Of a DNA stretch of 64,000 nucleotides, positions 18,290 through 27,218 are shown piece after piece (the first letter of the stretch is position 1; every line of letters starts with the position of its first letter). Made by a program: the position numbers and the translations under genes. Origin of the DNA: Psychrobacter sp. FDAARGOS_221. Its GTDB lineage: Bacteria > Pseudomonadota > Gammaproteobacteria > Pseudomonadales > Moraxellaceae. A model generated the notes under the pieces. That model saw only the letters and a list, made by a program, of their open reading frames with translations. It searched no databases and had not been told where the DNA came from. Location of the stretch: the NCBI RefSeq assembly GCF_002313155.2, contig NZ_NWFK02000001.1:1550001-1614000 (forward strand). The letters run 5' to 3'.

Positions 18290-19246
18290 ATGTTACAAAC
18301 CCCTAGCATTCAGTGGTTCCCAGGCCACATGAACAAAGCACGCAATGACATCAAAGAAATCATGCCCGATATGGACGTGGTGATTGAAGTTATTGACGCG
18401 CGTATCCCTTTTAGCAGTGAAAACCCAATGGTTGCCGCTTTACGTGGCCACAAACCAGTCATTAAGATTTTAAACAAAGCCGATCTTGCCGACCCCAATC
18501 AAACCCAAGCATGGATTGAATACTTAGAATCAGAAGATCAGGTAAAAGCCATCGCTACCGACGACAATAAGTCCAGTGACGTCAAGCGCATCGTTCAGCT
18601 GTGCAAGCAGTTGGTGCCTAATAAAGTGGGTACCGGTCGTCAGATTAAAGTATTGATTATGGGTATTCCAAACGTCGGTAAATCAACGCTAATCAACACC
18701 TTAGCGGGGCGTAGTATTGCCAAAACGGGTGACGAGCCAGCGGTGACTAAGTCACAGCAATTAATCAAAATTGACAACGATATCATGCTGTATGACACGC
18801 CAGGCATGCTGTGGCCAAAGATTGAAAACCCGCACTCTGGCTTTCGTTTAGCCGCAACAGGCGGTGTTAAAGATACCGCTTTCGACTTTGCTGATGTGGC
18901 CAGTTATACCGCAGAGTATTTAATTAAGGCTTACCCTAAGCTGTTAAAAGAGCGCTATAAGCTTGAAGATTTACCAGAGACGGATTGGGAGTTTTTTGAA
19001 GCAGCCGGTCGCAGTCGTGGCTTTTTGAAAAAAGGCGGCGTGGTCGATACTTACCGCATGTCTGAGATTCTCATTAACGAGCTGCGCAGTGGCACGCTTG
19101 GCCGTATCACGCTTGAGACGCCTGCGATGCGTGAAGAAGAAGACAAGCTGGTCGAACAGCTACGTGCTCAAGCTGAAGAAAAACGCTTGGCCAAAATCGA
19201 AGAGAAAAAGCTGCGTAAAAGACGCGCAAGAAAGAACCGTAAGTAG
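18290..19246 (+). CDS. ylqF: Ribosome biogenesis GTPase RbgA/YlqF
   Basis: This 318-residue protein is a circularly permuted GTPase. The G4 motif NKAD (62-65) comes before the G1 P-loop GIPNVGKST (125-133) and G3 DTPG (169-172), the diagnostic order of the YlqF/YawG family. Members help late assembly of the large ribosomal subunit. The C-terminus is a basic, charged helical tail (EEKRLAKIEEKKLRKRRARK), likely rRNA-binding. No operon partner is evident. Confidence 0.9.
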   Translation: MLQTPSIQWFPGHMNKARNDIKEIMPDMDVVIEVIDARIPFSSENPMVAALRGHKPVIKILNKADLADPNQTQAWIEYLESEDQVKAIATDDNKSSDVKRIVQLCKQLVPNKVGTGRQIKVLIMGIPNVGKSTLINTLAGRSIAKTGDEPAVTKSQQLIKIDNDIMLYDTPGMLWPKIENPHSGFRLAATGGVKDTAFDFADVASYTAEYLIKAYPKLLKERYKLEDLPETDWEFFEAAGRSRGFLKKGGVVDTYRMSEILINELRSGTLGRITLETPAMREEEDKLVEQLRAQAEEKRLAKIEEKKLRKRRARKNRK

Positions 19247-19296
19247 CTGTCTTTTTTAGGCTTTCTTGTTTTGATTACTTAAAAATCCATCCCTAA

Positions 19297-19319
19297 CCCT
19301 TCCTTTGCAAAAGGAAGGG
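19297..19319. repeat. Perfect 10-bp hairpin of an extragenic repeat
   Basis: CCCTTCCTTT, a 3-nt loop and AAAGGAAGGG form a perfect stem with no T-run. Together with the larger palindrome at 19340-19432 it looks like a composite extragenic repeat rather than a terminator. Confidence 0.65.
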
Positions 19320-19339
19320 CGTAAAACCCTATATAAATC

Positions 19340-19432
19340 GTAGGTTGGTGTCGAGGTACGAGACCCAACATTTTACAGACAACATGTATGGATTCCACTG
19401 GGCTGGGTGTCGTCACCTCCACGCCAGCCTAC
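19340..19432. repeat. Large imperfect palindrome, candidate extragenic element
   Basis: The left arm 19340-19369 (GTAGGTTGGTGTCGAGGTAC...) and the reverse complement of the right arm 19402-19432 (GTAGGCTGGCGTGGAGGTGA...) match over about 30 positions with a few differences. The pair forms a long cruciform of some 93 nt. It lies between ylqF and mutY and contains no open frame. Confidence 0.75.
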
Positions 19433-19524
19433 GCTAGATACCGTTTATCGAAAAAACACGAACGCCCAGTCTGACTAAATACTCATTTTCTAACTTTATA
19501 ACCACAATCTAGGAAACTAATTTT

Positions 19525-20730
19525 TTGTCAAAACTGTTCAACCACACTGAAGCCGAACTCAATGCTTTTGCGCCACGCATCCTCGATTGGTTTGATAGCA
19601 ACGGTCGTCACGATTTGCCGTGGCAACAACACAAAACCGACACCCCAAACCCTTATATTGTTTGGCTGTCGGAAGTTATGTTGCAACAAACCCAAGTCAC
19701 CACAGTTATCCCCTACTTTCACCGCTTTATGGACTCGTTTCCAACCGTGCAAGATTTGGCCAATGCAGACTGGGATATGGTCGCTGAACATTGGGCAGGC
19801 TTAGGATATTACGCCCGTGCGCGCAATTTGCACAAAGGCGCTAAGCAGTTGGTTGAGATTATTAATGAGACCGGCGACTTTCCGCAAACCGTCGCAGGTT
19901 GGGAGGCGATATCAGGGGTTGGCCCTTCTACCGCTGGTGCTATTGTCGCGATGGGATTGCATGGTTATGGTGTGATTTGTGATGGCAACGTCAAACGTGT
20001 ACTAACCCGCTGGGCAGGTATCGATGGCGACATTACCAAGTCTGCGACCAACAAACAGCTTTGGGCATTAGCAGAGCGTCTAACGCCTGAAGATGACAGC
20101 GGGCATTACGCCCAAGCCATGATGGATATGGGCGCGACCTTATGTACCCGCCGTAACCCAAATTGTGAGGCCTGCCCTATTAGCCAAGACTGTATCGCCC
20201 ACGCGCAAGGGCGTGAAATGGACTATCCGTATAAGGCCAAAAAGAAGCCAAAACCAAGCAAGTTTAGCAATACGCTATTAATGACCAATCCACAAGGCGA
20301 GCTGTTATGGCTACAACGCCATGACAGTGGTATTTGGGGCGGACTTTGGGTGTTGCCATTACAGTTTGAGAAAAAAATGCAAGGCAAAACGGTGGTTAGC
20401 ACTGCTAGTGAAGATGATGCGTTTGAATCCGAGAACAGTGTTGCTGAGCAAATCGTTGCCGCTTGGCTTGAGTCAGCAAACGTCACGCTTGAGCCAATTC
20501 AAGATGGACTATTAGAGTCTGCACCAATTAAACACACCCTGACTCATTTTCATTGGTATCTGCAACCACAAAAGGTTCACCTAACTGGATCACAAGCCAC
20601 AGAGTTAACGAAGAAATTACAAGATGCTGAGATTGAGCTAACTTGGCTGTCTGCTGATGAGGCTAAAGCAACTTTGGGGTTACCGAAGGCTATGTTGAAG
20701 GTGTTAGAGACGCTATCATCGGCTCAATAG
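19525..20730 (+). CDS. mutY: A/G-specific adenine glycosylase MutY
   Basis: MutY removes adenine opposite 8-oxoguanine. The 401-residue protein has the catalytic Glu in SEVMLQQTQV (E50), the helix-hairpin-helix with GVGPSTAGAI (131-140), the catalytic Asp in CDGNVKRV (D153), and the [4Fe-4S] cysteines C207, C214, C217 and C223 with the family spacing. The C-terminal 150 residues form the NUDIX-like 8-oxoG recognition domain, with HTLTHFHWYL visible. Translation starts at a TTG preceded by AGGAAAC. No other in-frame start has a comparable signal. Confidence 0.95.
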   Translation: MSKLFNHTEAELNAFAPRILDWFDSNGRHDLPWQQHKTDTPNPYIVWLSEVMLQQTQVTTVIPYFHRFMDSFPTVQDLANADWDMVAEHWAGLGYYARARNLHKGAKQLVEIINETGDFPQTVAGWEAISGVGPSTAGAIVAMGLHGYGVICDGNVKRVLTRWAGIDGDITKSATNKQLWALAERLTPEDDSGHYAQAMMDMGATLCTRRNPNCEACPISQDCIAHAQGREMDYPYKAKKKPKPSKFSNTLLMTNPQGELLWLQRHDSGIWGGLWVLPLQFEKKMQGKTVVSTASEDDAFESENSVAEQIVAAWLESANVTLEPIQDGLLESAPIKHTLTHFHWYLQPQKVHLTGSQATELTKKLQDAEIELTWLSADEAKATLGLPKAMLKVLETLSSAQ

Positions 20731-20833
20731 CTGCGCACTTAGCCAGCCATCGACTTTATCAGCGTTTATTGATACAGTATTTTAATCTATCGTCTGTGTT
20801 AATTTTTATATCATTTTTATCTTTTTGAGCATT

Positions 20834-20861
20834 TTTAGTTTATATTCTCTTTAGTTTATAT
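20834..20861. repeat. 12-bp direct repeat with 16-bp period
   Basis: TTTAGTTTATAT occurs at 20834-20845 and 20850-20861 in the AT-rich leader upstream of mltB. Confidence 0.6.
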
Positions 20862-20952
20862 ACTGTTACAACCTCTATTTTAAGCGATTTGAGCACCGTG
20901 CATTCATCGTTAGCACTTAATCGTAAACCCTCAATCATGTGAGTTTTTTTGT

Positions 20953-22323
20953 ATGTTAAACAATAAAAAGCAACGCTCTACGGCCTCTGGCTCTAGCAAA
21001 ATAAATAAAATGACACTACTAAAAAGTGTCCTGATTCTTACCCCTGCCATTGTTCTATTTGCCAGCTGCTCAACCAAGCCGGTTCAAAAGGTACCTGTCT
21101 CTACACCGAAGCCAGCACCTAAAGCACCCGTCATTGTTATCAAACCAGACACACCGCCGCCTGTGCAGCAGCCAGCACCTCAGCCAAAACCTGTATTAAA
21201 GCCAAAAGCAACTTACAACAGCTTTGATGAATGGAAATCAGACTTCCGCGCACGTGCTCAAAGCCAAGGCTATAACCCATACGACATCAGCCAAATCATG
21301 GATGCTGCACAGCTGAATAACAAAGTAATCTCGCTAGATTCAAATCAAGCTGAATTTGTAAAAATGCCATGGGAATATGCAGACTCTGCGGTGTCGGGAG
21401 GCCGAGTCAGCAATGGTCAAAGCAAATTTAACCAGCAGCGTAGCCTACTGTCTCGTCTAGAGTCTCAGTACGGCGTAAATGCTGAAATTATCGCCGCTAT
21501 TTGGGGCATGGAATCATCGTTCGGTTCATTCACTGGTAGCAGCTATATCCCGAGCTCGCTGGGTACGTTGGCCTATGAAGGTCGCCGCCGTGAGTGGGCA
21601 GAAGATCAGCTACTGGCGTTGATGAAAATTATGCAACGTGGTGATGTGACGCCCTCTCAGCTGAAAGGCTCATGGGCAGGCGGTATGGGTCAGACTCAGT
21701 TTATCCCAGGCACTTGGCTAGAGCATGGCGTTGATGGCGATGGTGATGGTCGCCGTAACCCTTGGGCCACTGGCGATGCGTTGGCCTCGACAGCCAACTA
21801 TTTAAGTAACTCAGGTTGGGTACGTGGTCTGTCACCGTTTTATGAAACGACTTTACCAGCTTCATTTGACTACAGCCTGTTAAGACAGAAAATCCCTGCG
21901 TCAACTTGGCGTTCAATGGGCATCACCCCAAATGGTGGCGCCTACGTCGATGACAACACCCTGCTTGAACTATGGTTGCCTGCCGGTAAAGAAGGTCCTG
22001 CCCTATTGTTAAGCCCTAACTTTGATGTGATTAAAGTGTATAACAACTCATCAAACTATGCGCTAGGCGTGAGCTTATTGGGTCGTGCCATTATGGGTCA
22101 ATCTGGTATTCAGAAGTCTTGGCCGCGTCATGAAAAACCATTGACCAAAGGTCAGGTGAAAACCTTGCAGCAAAACTTAACCCGCGCCGGTTATGATACC
22201 CAAGGTATTGATGGCATTATGGGTACCAATACACGTACTGCCTTTGCGCGCTGGCAGGCCGCTAATGGTCAAACGCCAGACGGCTTTGTCACTCAGCGCA
22301 GTGCCACTGCTTTAATCTGGTAA
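20953..22323 (+). CDS. mltB: Membrane-bound lytic murein transglycosylase B-like lipoprotein
   Basis: This 456-residue protein cleaves peptidoglycan glycan strands with formation of 1,6-anhydroMurNAc. A lipoprotein signal ends at FASC with C39 as lipid attachment site. A Pro/Lys-rich linker (about 43-85) is followed by the SLT_2 catalytic domain (90-380) with catalytic Glu 187 in IWGMESSFGSF. A peptidoglycan-binding type 1 domain closes the protein (about 393-454; GYDTQGIDGIMGTNTRTAF). It is thus the long MltB form with a C-terminal binding domain. The residue after the lipid Cys is Ser, predicting outer-membrane sorting. It is monocistronic with a terminator at 22411. Confidence 0.92.
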   Translation: MLNNKKQRSTASGSSKINKMTLLKSVLILTPAIVLFASCSTKPVQKVPVSTPKPAPKAPVIVIKPDTPPPVQQPAPQPKPVLKPKATYNSFDEWKSDFRARAQSQGYNPYDISQIMDAAQLNNKVISLDSNQAEFVKMPWEYADSAVSGGRVSNGQSKFNQQRSLLSRLESQYGVNAEIIAAIWGMESSFGSFTGSSYIPSSLGTLAYEGRRREWAEDQLLALMKIMQRGDVTPSQLKGSWAGGMGQTQFIPGTWLEHGVDGDGDGRRNPWATGDALASTANYLSNSGWVRGLSPFYETTLPASFDYSLLRQKIPASTWRSMGITPNGGAYVDDNTLLELWLPAGKEGPALLLSPNFDVIKVYNNSSNYALGVSLLGRAIMGQSGIQKSWPRHEKPLTKGQVKTLQQNLTRAGYDTQGIDGIMGTNTRTAFARWQAANGQTPDGFVTQRSATALIW

Positions 22324-22410
22324 TTAGATCTTTTAACTGGTCGCTGCTTATGATTAATCGTGGTTATTAACCGCTTAAAGCAGCAACCCCAATCAAAATT
22401 TGATTGATAA

Positions 22411-22446
22411 AAAAGCGCCACAAACTTAGGTTTGTGGCGCTTTTAT
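22411..22446 (+). terminator. Intrinsic terminator of mltB
   Basis: AAAAGCGCCACAAAC and GTTTGTGGCGCTTTT-type arms form a strong hairpin about 90 nt after the mltB stop codon. The A-run and T-run on both sides mean it could also serve the convergent tesB gene. Confidence 0.9.
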
Positions 22447-22582
22447 GTTGTCTATTTAAAAGTGAAGTCTAATTTCAAAACTGTATCATACAAAAATACT
22501 GAGTCACGTTTATGGGCTATTTTTAATGTTGGTACTGCTAATTTTGGTTACTGACCATAAATGCTTAGCTAATAACTGCCAA

Positions 22583-23479
22583 TTAACTGCCTCTTAGGCG
22601 CATTAGTCCTTCTTGCTGTACCGTCGCCACTAAATTGCCATCTTGCCAAAACTGACCATGGTTAAGGCCTCGTGAGTGCGAAGTGGTATCACACCACATG
22701 TCATATAACAGCCAGTCATTGATGTCAAAAGGACGGTGGAAATGCATTGAATGATCAATACTGGCAGCTTGCAGCCCTTTGGTCATAAAGCTGATGCCAT
22801 GTGGCATTAGACCCGTTCCGACCAGATAATAATCAGACGAAAACGCCAATAACGCTTGCTGAATCGCTACCGGCTGCTCGCCCAGCTCAGGGATACGCAG
22901 CCAATTGGCTTGCTTAGGCGGCATCGGCTCAGGCACCACCGGATTGCGCGGCTTAACCGGTTTAATCTCGACATGACGCGGCCGCATAAAGCGCTGACGC
23001 AAAGGCTCAGGCACATCGCCAACATGGTGCTCTTTTAGCGACTGTTCAGACTCCAGATCCTCAGGCGGCGGATAGGCTGGCATTTCTTCTTGATAATCAA
23101 GCCCACCTTCCATCAAGCCAAACGAGGCCATCATGGTGAATACCACCTGCTCTATGACATTGCCCTGCTGATCTTGTTTGCGTTGCACCGCCGTGACTTC
23201 ACGGGCAGACAGACTGCGCCCATCACGCAGACGGCGAACTCTATAGATAACCGACTGATTGATATTACCACTGCGCAAAAAATAACCATGTAACGAATGA
23301 CAGGGTTTATCCTGATCTAAAGTATGCGCAGCTGCCATAATTGCTTGTGCTAAGACCTGACCACCGAAGATACGCTTGCCGACATAATCGAAGCTTTTGC
23401 CCTCGAATACATCAGGTTCAATTTCATTTAATTGAACGGTATCTAGCAGTTGAACTACCAGCTGTTTGTAATCAGACAT
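22583..23479 (-). CDS. tesB: Acyl-CoA thioesterase II (TesB)
   Basis: This 298-residue protein has the double hot-dog fold of TesB. The N-terminal hot dog includes FGGQVLAQAIMAA and SLHGYFLRSG; the C-terminal one contains ASIDHSMHFHRPF with the conserved catalytic Asp, and DTTSHSRGLNHGQFW near the end. It hydrolyses medium- and long-chain acyl-CoA in the cytoplasm. The start has GGAGA at good spacing. It is divergent from plsB, with a 661-nt spacer. Confidence 0.93.
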   Translation of the reverse strand: MSDYKQLVVQLLDTVQLNEIEPDVFEGKSFDYVGKRIFGGQVLAQAIMAAAHTLDQDKPCHSLHGYFLRSGNINQSVIYRVRRLRDGRSLSAREVTAVQRKQDQQGNVIEQVVFTMMASFGLMEGGLDYQEEMPAYPPPEDLESEQSLKEHHVGDVPEPLRQRFMRPRHVEIKPVKPRNPVVPEPMPPKQANWLRIPELGEQPVAIQQALLAFSSDYYLVGTGLMPHGISFMTKGLQAASIDHSMHFHRPFDINDWLLYDMWCDTTSHSRGLNHGQFWQDGNLVATVQQEGLMRLRGS

Positions 23480-24140
23480 CTAATATTCTCCAAAACAATC
23501 TAAGTGGCCGTGCAGCACATCACTATAGCCCTAAAACACCTTTAAAAGGCGATAAGGTATACATGAACGTCTTAAAATGCACAAAAAAGCCTTACAGCAC
23601 ACACTCATCTTGCAGATATGTAGGCTTAAAAAGCATCAGAGCACCGCTGACTGATGGTAACTGGCTGTTCGTACTAATTAATCATAAAAATTAATCGTAC
23701 AAACCACTAGTAAAATTAGTGCCACAAGTCAGGGATGCATACTATTTTATACAGATGTTAAGTTAACAAAAATAACTTTTTTATTGCAAGTTATTTTAGT
23801 GTTGATGCAAGCATCGCTGCCTATCGTTATTCCTATATTGCATATTTATTAGACCTGTTGCCTGTCGTTTTAGAACACAAAGTTATCGTTTTCAGATCCA
23901 AAACTGTCTTTTTTAAACCCAAAAAATGTCATCTAAAAATCTGAAATAAAAACAACTTAGCAGCATCGCAGCGGTGAATTGACAAGCAGCTGTCTACTCA
24001 ATGCTCTATAATAGAATATATATAATGAAAACCTTCAATGCTCTATAATAGGGATAAAGTTTTCAGAGAACAACTGTATTACTTTATTCAAATTTATGGC
24101 AATATAGCCTTATCTTTTTCTATAGGTTCAATTAAGACTT
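23480..24140. other. Divergent spacer tesB/plsB
   Basis: This 661-nt region holds the tesB and plsB promoters. A 17-bp direct repeat containing TATAAT occurs twice near the plsB side. A 43-codon open frame at 23563-23694 has an AAGG upstream but no other support and was not called. Confidence 0.45.
23998..24051 (+). repeat. 17-bp direct repeat, each copy with a TATAAT box
   Basis: TCAATGCTCTATAATAG occurs at 23998-24014 and 24035-24051, a 37-bp period. Each copy contains TATAAT. It lies 90-140 nt upstream of plsB. TTGACA at 23979 is 22 nt from the first TATAAT, too far for an ideal promoter. Confidence 0.7.
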
Positions 24141-27032
24141 ATGCTTCCATCTCGTTTATTGCACTCTCTTAAAGAGCGCCTAAAAAAACAACGTCAAACT
24201 CAAAAGACCAACAAAGAGACTCGCTCGGAGTCACAGCGCTCAGCGCTTAGCTTCCAAGAGCAAGCAGCTCAAGCAGGTGCTGCTATTTCGCGTTCAGGTC
24301 GCTCGGTAAACCAGCTGTATCACAAGCTGTCTGGTCAAACCCTTGAGTTGGCAGTCAAACCAAAAGTCATTGGTGATTTGCCTGAGATTAGTAATGAAGA
24401 AGGCGCACTCACCTTTTATGTGCTGCGTGAATATTCTCGTTCCAACAGCATATTAGTCGACCTACAATCAAAAGAACATGGCTTCCCGCCAGCCTTAGTG
24501 GGTGTCGAAGATCCAGCACATCAAATTGATGAGAATGCTGCCATTATATTTTTGCATCACCCCAATGCTGATGGTCGCAAGGTATCGCCACGTCTGGCAA
24601 GACTGGTATCTGCCTGCCGCCAGCATCCGGGTCTCAAGATTAATCTAGTACCTGTCTCTATCTTATGGGGTCGTGCACCGGATAACGAAGACTCATTATT
24701 CAAACTGTTGATGGCCGATAACTGGGATGAGCCATCTATTACCAAGCAGTTATTTAATATTGGCGTAATGGGCCGTGATACGTTTGTTCAGTTCCATCAG
24801 CCTCAGTCATTGCATGACATTATTGAGCAGTTGGCAGTACCGACTTCAACAGTCAATCAACCCTTAGATGACAGCACCCAACAGACGGTTTCTGATTTAT
24901 TGTCTGCCGATAGTTTGCAAGATAGCCAGTCCAAGCAAGATGATGCATCAGCTGCAACGATTGCAGAAAATGATCTGCTACGCCAGGCCAAGCTTAATAT
25001 TGAAGCTCAAGCCCTCTCGAGCTCGACCGCACTGCTTACCGCAACTGAGGCCAACTTTAGCTTAAGCTTATTGGTACAACATAAATTAAATGCCTATTTG
25101 GACAGTCATCGTCAGAGTATGATTGGACCAGATTTATCAGATAAGCGTAATCTAGTCGATAAGCTCATCCGCTCACCTGCGATCAATCATGCCTGCCAAA
25201 AAGAAGCAGAAGCCGAAGACATCGACTTTAATGTTGCTCGCCAGCGTGCGCGCGGTTATGCCAACGAAATCGTCAACGACTATAGTTACTCGGTGATTCG
25301 CTTTTTTGAGCGCTTTTTAACCTGGTTATGGACCCAGTTATACGACGGCGTAGAAGTGCACCACTTCGAGCGCGTTCGTGAACTTGCCGCAACTCATGAG
25401 CTAATCTACGTGCCTTGCCATCGCAGCCACGTCGATTACTTATTATTGGCCTATATTATTTACAAAAAAGGTCTCAGCTTGCCTTATGTTGCCGCCGGTA
25501 ACAACTTAGACGTGCCTGTATTGGGCCCGCTATTGCGTAACGCCATTGCCTTTTATATTCGCCGCAGCTTTAAAGACAATGAGCTGTACAAAGCGGTATT
25601 GCGTGAATACTTGCACATGCTGATTCAGCGTAATACACCGATTGAATACTTCATCGAAGGTGGCCGCTCACGTTCAGGTCGCTTACTGCCGCCAAAACTT
25701 GGCATGCTGGCCATGACCGTCCACAGCCATTTACGTGGCTCAAATAAACCATTGGCCTTTATCCCAACTTATATTGGCTATGAACGTATTATGGAAGGCG
25801 GCACTTACATTGGCGAGCTAAAAGGTAAGCCAAAAGAGTCTGAATCATTACTGGGCTTATTGAAAGTCAGCCGTAAGATTGAACGTATCTTTGGTCATGT
25901 ACATTTAAGCTTTGGCACACCACTGCATATGGAAGACTTTATGCAGAAGTTTGATGTGGCACCAAATAGCGTCCCTGCTGATCGCACAGATACGCCACTT
26001 GATGCTAACGCCACTGCCATGGTTGACAACCTTGGGGTGAAAATCATGCAGAATATCAATAAGGCAGCGGTGGTTAACCCCATCTCCTTATTATCATTGG
26101 TGTTATTATCAACGCCAAAAGCGGCGCTGGATGAAGAAAGCTGCCGTGAGCAAATCGCACTGTATCAACGCATCGCGAAAGATTCGCCTTATGCTGATGA
26201 GACCATCGTTACTGACATGGCGCCTCAGTCTATTATTGACTATGGCATCAAGTTAAAACTGGTCGAGCGTACACCGCACATCCTTGGTGATATGATCAAA
26301 GTATTACCAAAACAAATGGCCATTTTGAGCTACTTCCGCAACAATATTTTGCACGTATATATCATCGCTTCATTCTTAGCGGCCTTGGTATATCGTAACG
26401 GACGTATTGAGCGTAAACACTTAGACAGTATCGTTACTTTGTTATATCCGTTCTTACAAAGTGAGCTCTTCTTATACCGTGCGGCACGTAACTTACCAAC
26501 GCTTATTGAAGAAACGCTAAGCACCTTAATCCAACAAAATATTATTGTTGATTTAGGTCATAACATTCTAAGCACACCTGAGAAAAACAGTGAGCAGTAT
26601 CAACAGCTTGATATGTTGGCCTCCCCTGTCTCGCAAAGTCTTGAGCGCTACTTTATGTCGTTGGCACTATTGGCTCAACAAGGCTCAGGCAAGCTGACTG
26701 CAGAGCAAGTGGTCGACTTATGTCACTTATTAGGTCAGCGCCTGTCAGTACTTTATTCTGATGACATTCCAGACTTCTTTGATCGCGCACTGTTTACCAG
26801 CTTCTTGAACGCACTGATTCGTCTCGATTATGTACAAAAAGATGCCGAAACTGGGGTACTAACCTTTGATGAGCGCATCAACAATATAGCCGGTCATGCA
26901 CACTACATCCTTAATCCAGATATGATGCAAATCTTAGAGCATGTGGCCAGCTTAGAGGAAGAAGAGATTAATCACGCCATTAGCGAGATTAATAACAAAA
27001 AACTGAGCAAATTTAGCCGCAAACCTAAGTAA
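24141..27032 (+). CDS. plsB: Glycerol-3-phosphate O-acyltransferase PlsB
   Basis: PlsB makes lysophosphatidate from glycerol 3-phosphate and acyl-CoA or acyl-ACP at the inner membrane, the first step of phospholipid synthesis. The 963-residue protein carries the acyltransferase motifs HRSHVDY (near 427), the FIRRSFKDN-type block, FIEGGRSRSGR (near 505) and FIPTYIGYER. Length is above the E. coli value (about 807). The surplus is in an N-terminal basic region and a Ser/Gln/Asp-rich stretch around residues 230-275. Two terminators lie between it and the convergent ettA. Confidence 0.94.
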   Translation: MLPSRLLHSLKERLKKQRQTQKTNKETRSESQRSALSFQEQAAQAGAAISRSGRSVNQLYHKLSGQTLELAVKPKVIGDLPEISNEEGALTFYVLREYSRSNSILVDLQSKEHGFPPALVGVEDPAHQIDENAAIIFLHHPNADGRKVSPRLARLVSACRQHPGLKINLVPVSILWGRAPDNEDSLFKLLMADNWDEPSITKQLFNIGVMGRDTFVQFHQPQSLHDIIEQLAVPTSTVNQPLDDSTQQTVSDLLSADSLQDSQSKQDDASAATIAENDLLRQAKLNIEAQALSSSTALLTATEANFSLSLLVQHKLNAYLDSHRQSMIGPDLSDKRNLVDKLIRSPAINHACQKEAEAEDIDFNVARQRARGYANEIVNDYSYSVIRFFERFLTWLWTQLYDGVEVHHFERVRELAATHELIYVPCHRSHVDYLLLAYIIYKKGLSLPYVAAGNNLDVPVLGPLLRNAIAFYIRRSFKDNELYKAVLREYLHMLIQRNTPIEYFIEGGRSRSGRLLPPKLGMLAMTVHSHLRGSNKPLAFIPTYIGYERIMEGGTYIGELKGKPKESESLLGLLKVSRKIERIFGHVHLSFGTPLHMEDFMQKFDVAPNSVPADRTDTPLDANATAMVDNLGVKIMQNINKAAVVNPISLLSLVLLSTPKAALDEESCREQIALYQRIAKDSPYADETIVTDMAPQSIIDYGIKLKLVERTPHILGDMIKVLPKQMAILSYFRNNILHVYIIASFLAALVYRNGRIERKHLDSIVTLLYPFLQSELFLYRAARNLPTLIEETLSTLIQQNIIVDLGHNILSTPEKNSEQYQQLDMLASPVSQSLERYFMSLALLAQQGSGKLTAEQVVDLCHLLGQRLSVLYSDDIPDFFDRALFTSFLNALIRLDYVQKDAETGVLTFDERINNIAGHAHYILNPDMMQILEHVASLEEEEINHAISEINNKKLSKFSRKPK

Positions 27033-27061
27033 GTTGCCGTTAAAATTTCTTATTTAAAATC

Positions 27062-27092
27062 AAAAGGGACAGCCAGTGATTGTCCCTTTTTT
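27062..27092 (+). terminator. Intrinsic terminator of plsB
   Basis: AAAAGGGACA and TGTCCCTTTT arms followed by further T residues lie 30 nt after the plsB stop codon. Confidence 0.9.
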
Positions 27093-27123
27093 GATGCTGG
27101 TATTAACTAAAACCTAGATATAT

Positions 27124-27166
27124 AAAAATACCCCACAAGTTGCGTTCAACTTATGGGGTATTTTTT
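27124..27166 (-). terminator. Intrinsic terminator of ettA (possibly bidirectional)
   Basis: A long hairpin (ATACCCCA...AAGTTG / CAACTT...TGGGGTAT) with A- and T-runs on both sides lies 53 nt beyond the ettA stop codon on the minus strand. Confidence 0.85.
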
Positions 27167-27218
27167 GGAACTACAATTTAAGTGTTAAATGACTTTTATA
27201 TAAACACCTAGACGTCAA

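Noticed and set aside
19247-19432. Palindromic element as an insertion sequence remnant
   Set aside because: No transposase fragment and no target duplication visible; kept only as an extragenic repeat.
23563-23694. 43-codon frame with AAGG upstream between tesB and plsB
   Set aside because: Start signal is acceptable, but there is no further support: composition is random-like, no terminator or partner. It might deserve a homology search.
23979-24012. TTGACA with TATAAT as a plsB promoter
   Set aside because: The spacer is 22 nt, well above the 16-18 nt optimum, so it is not called as a promoter.
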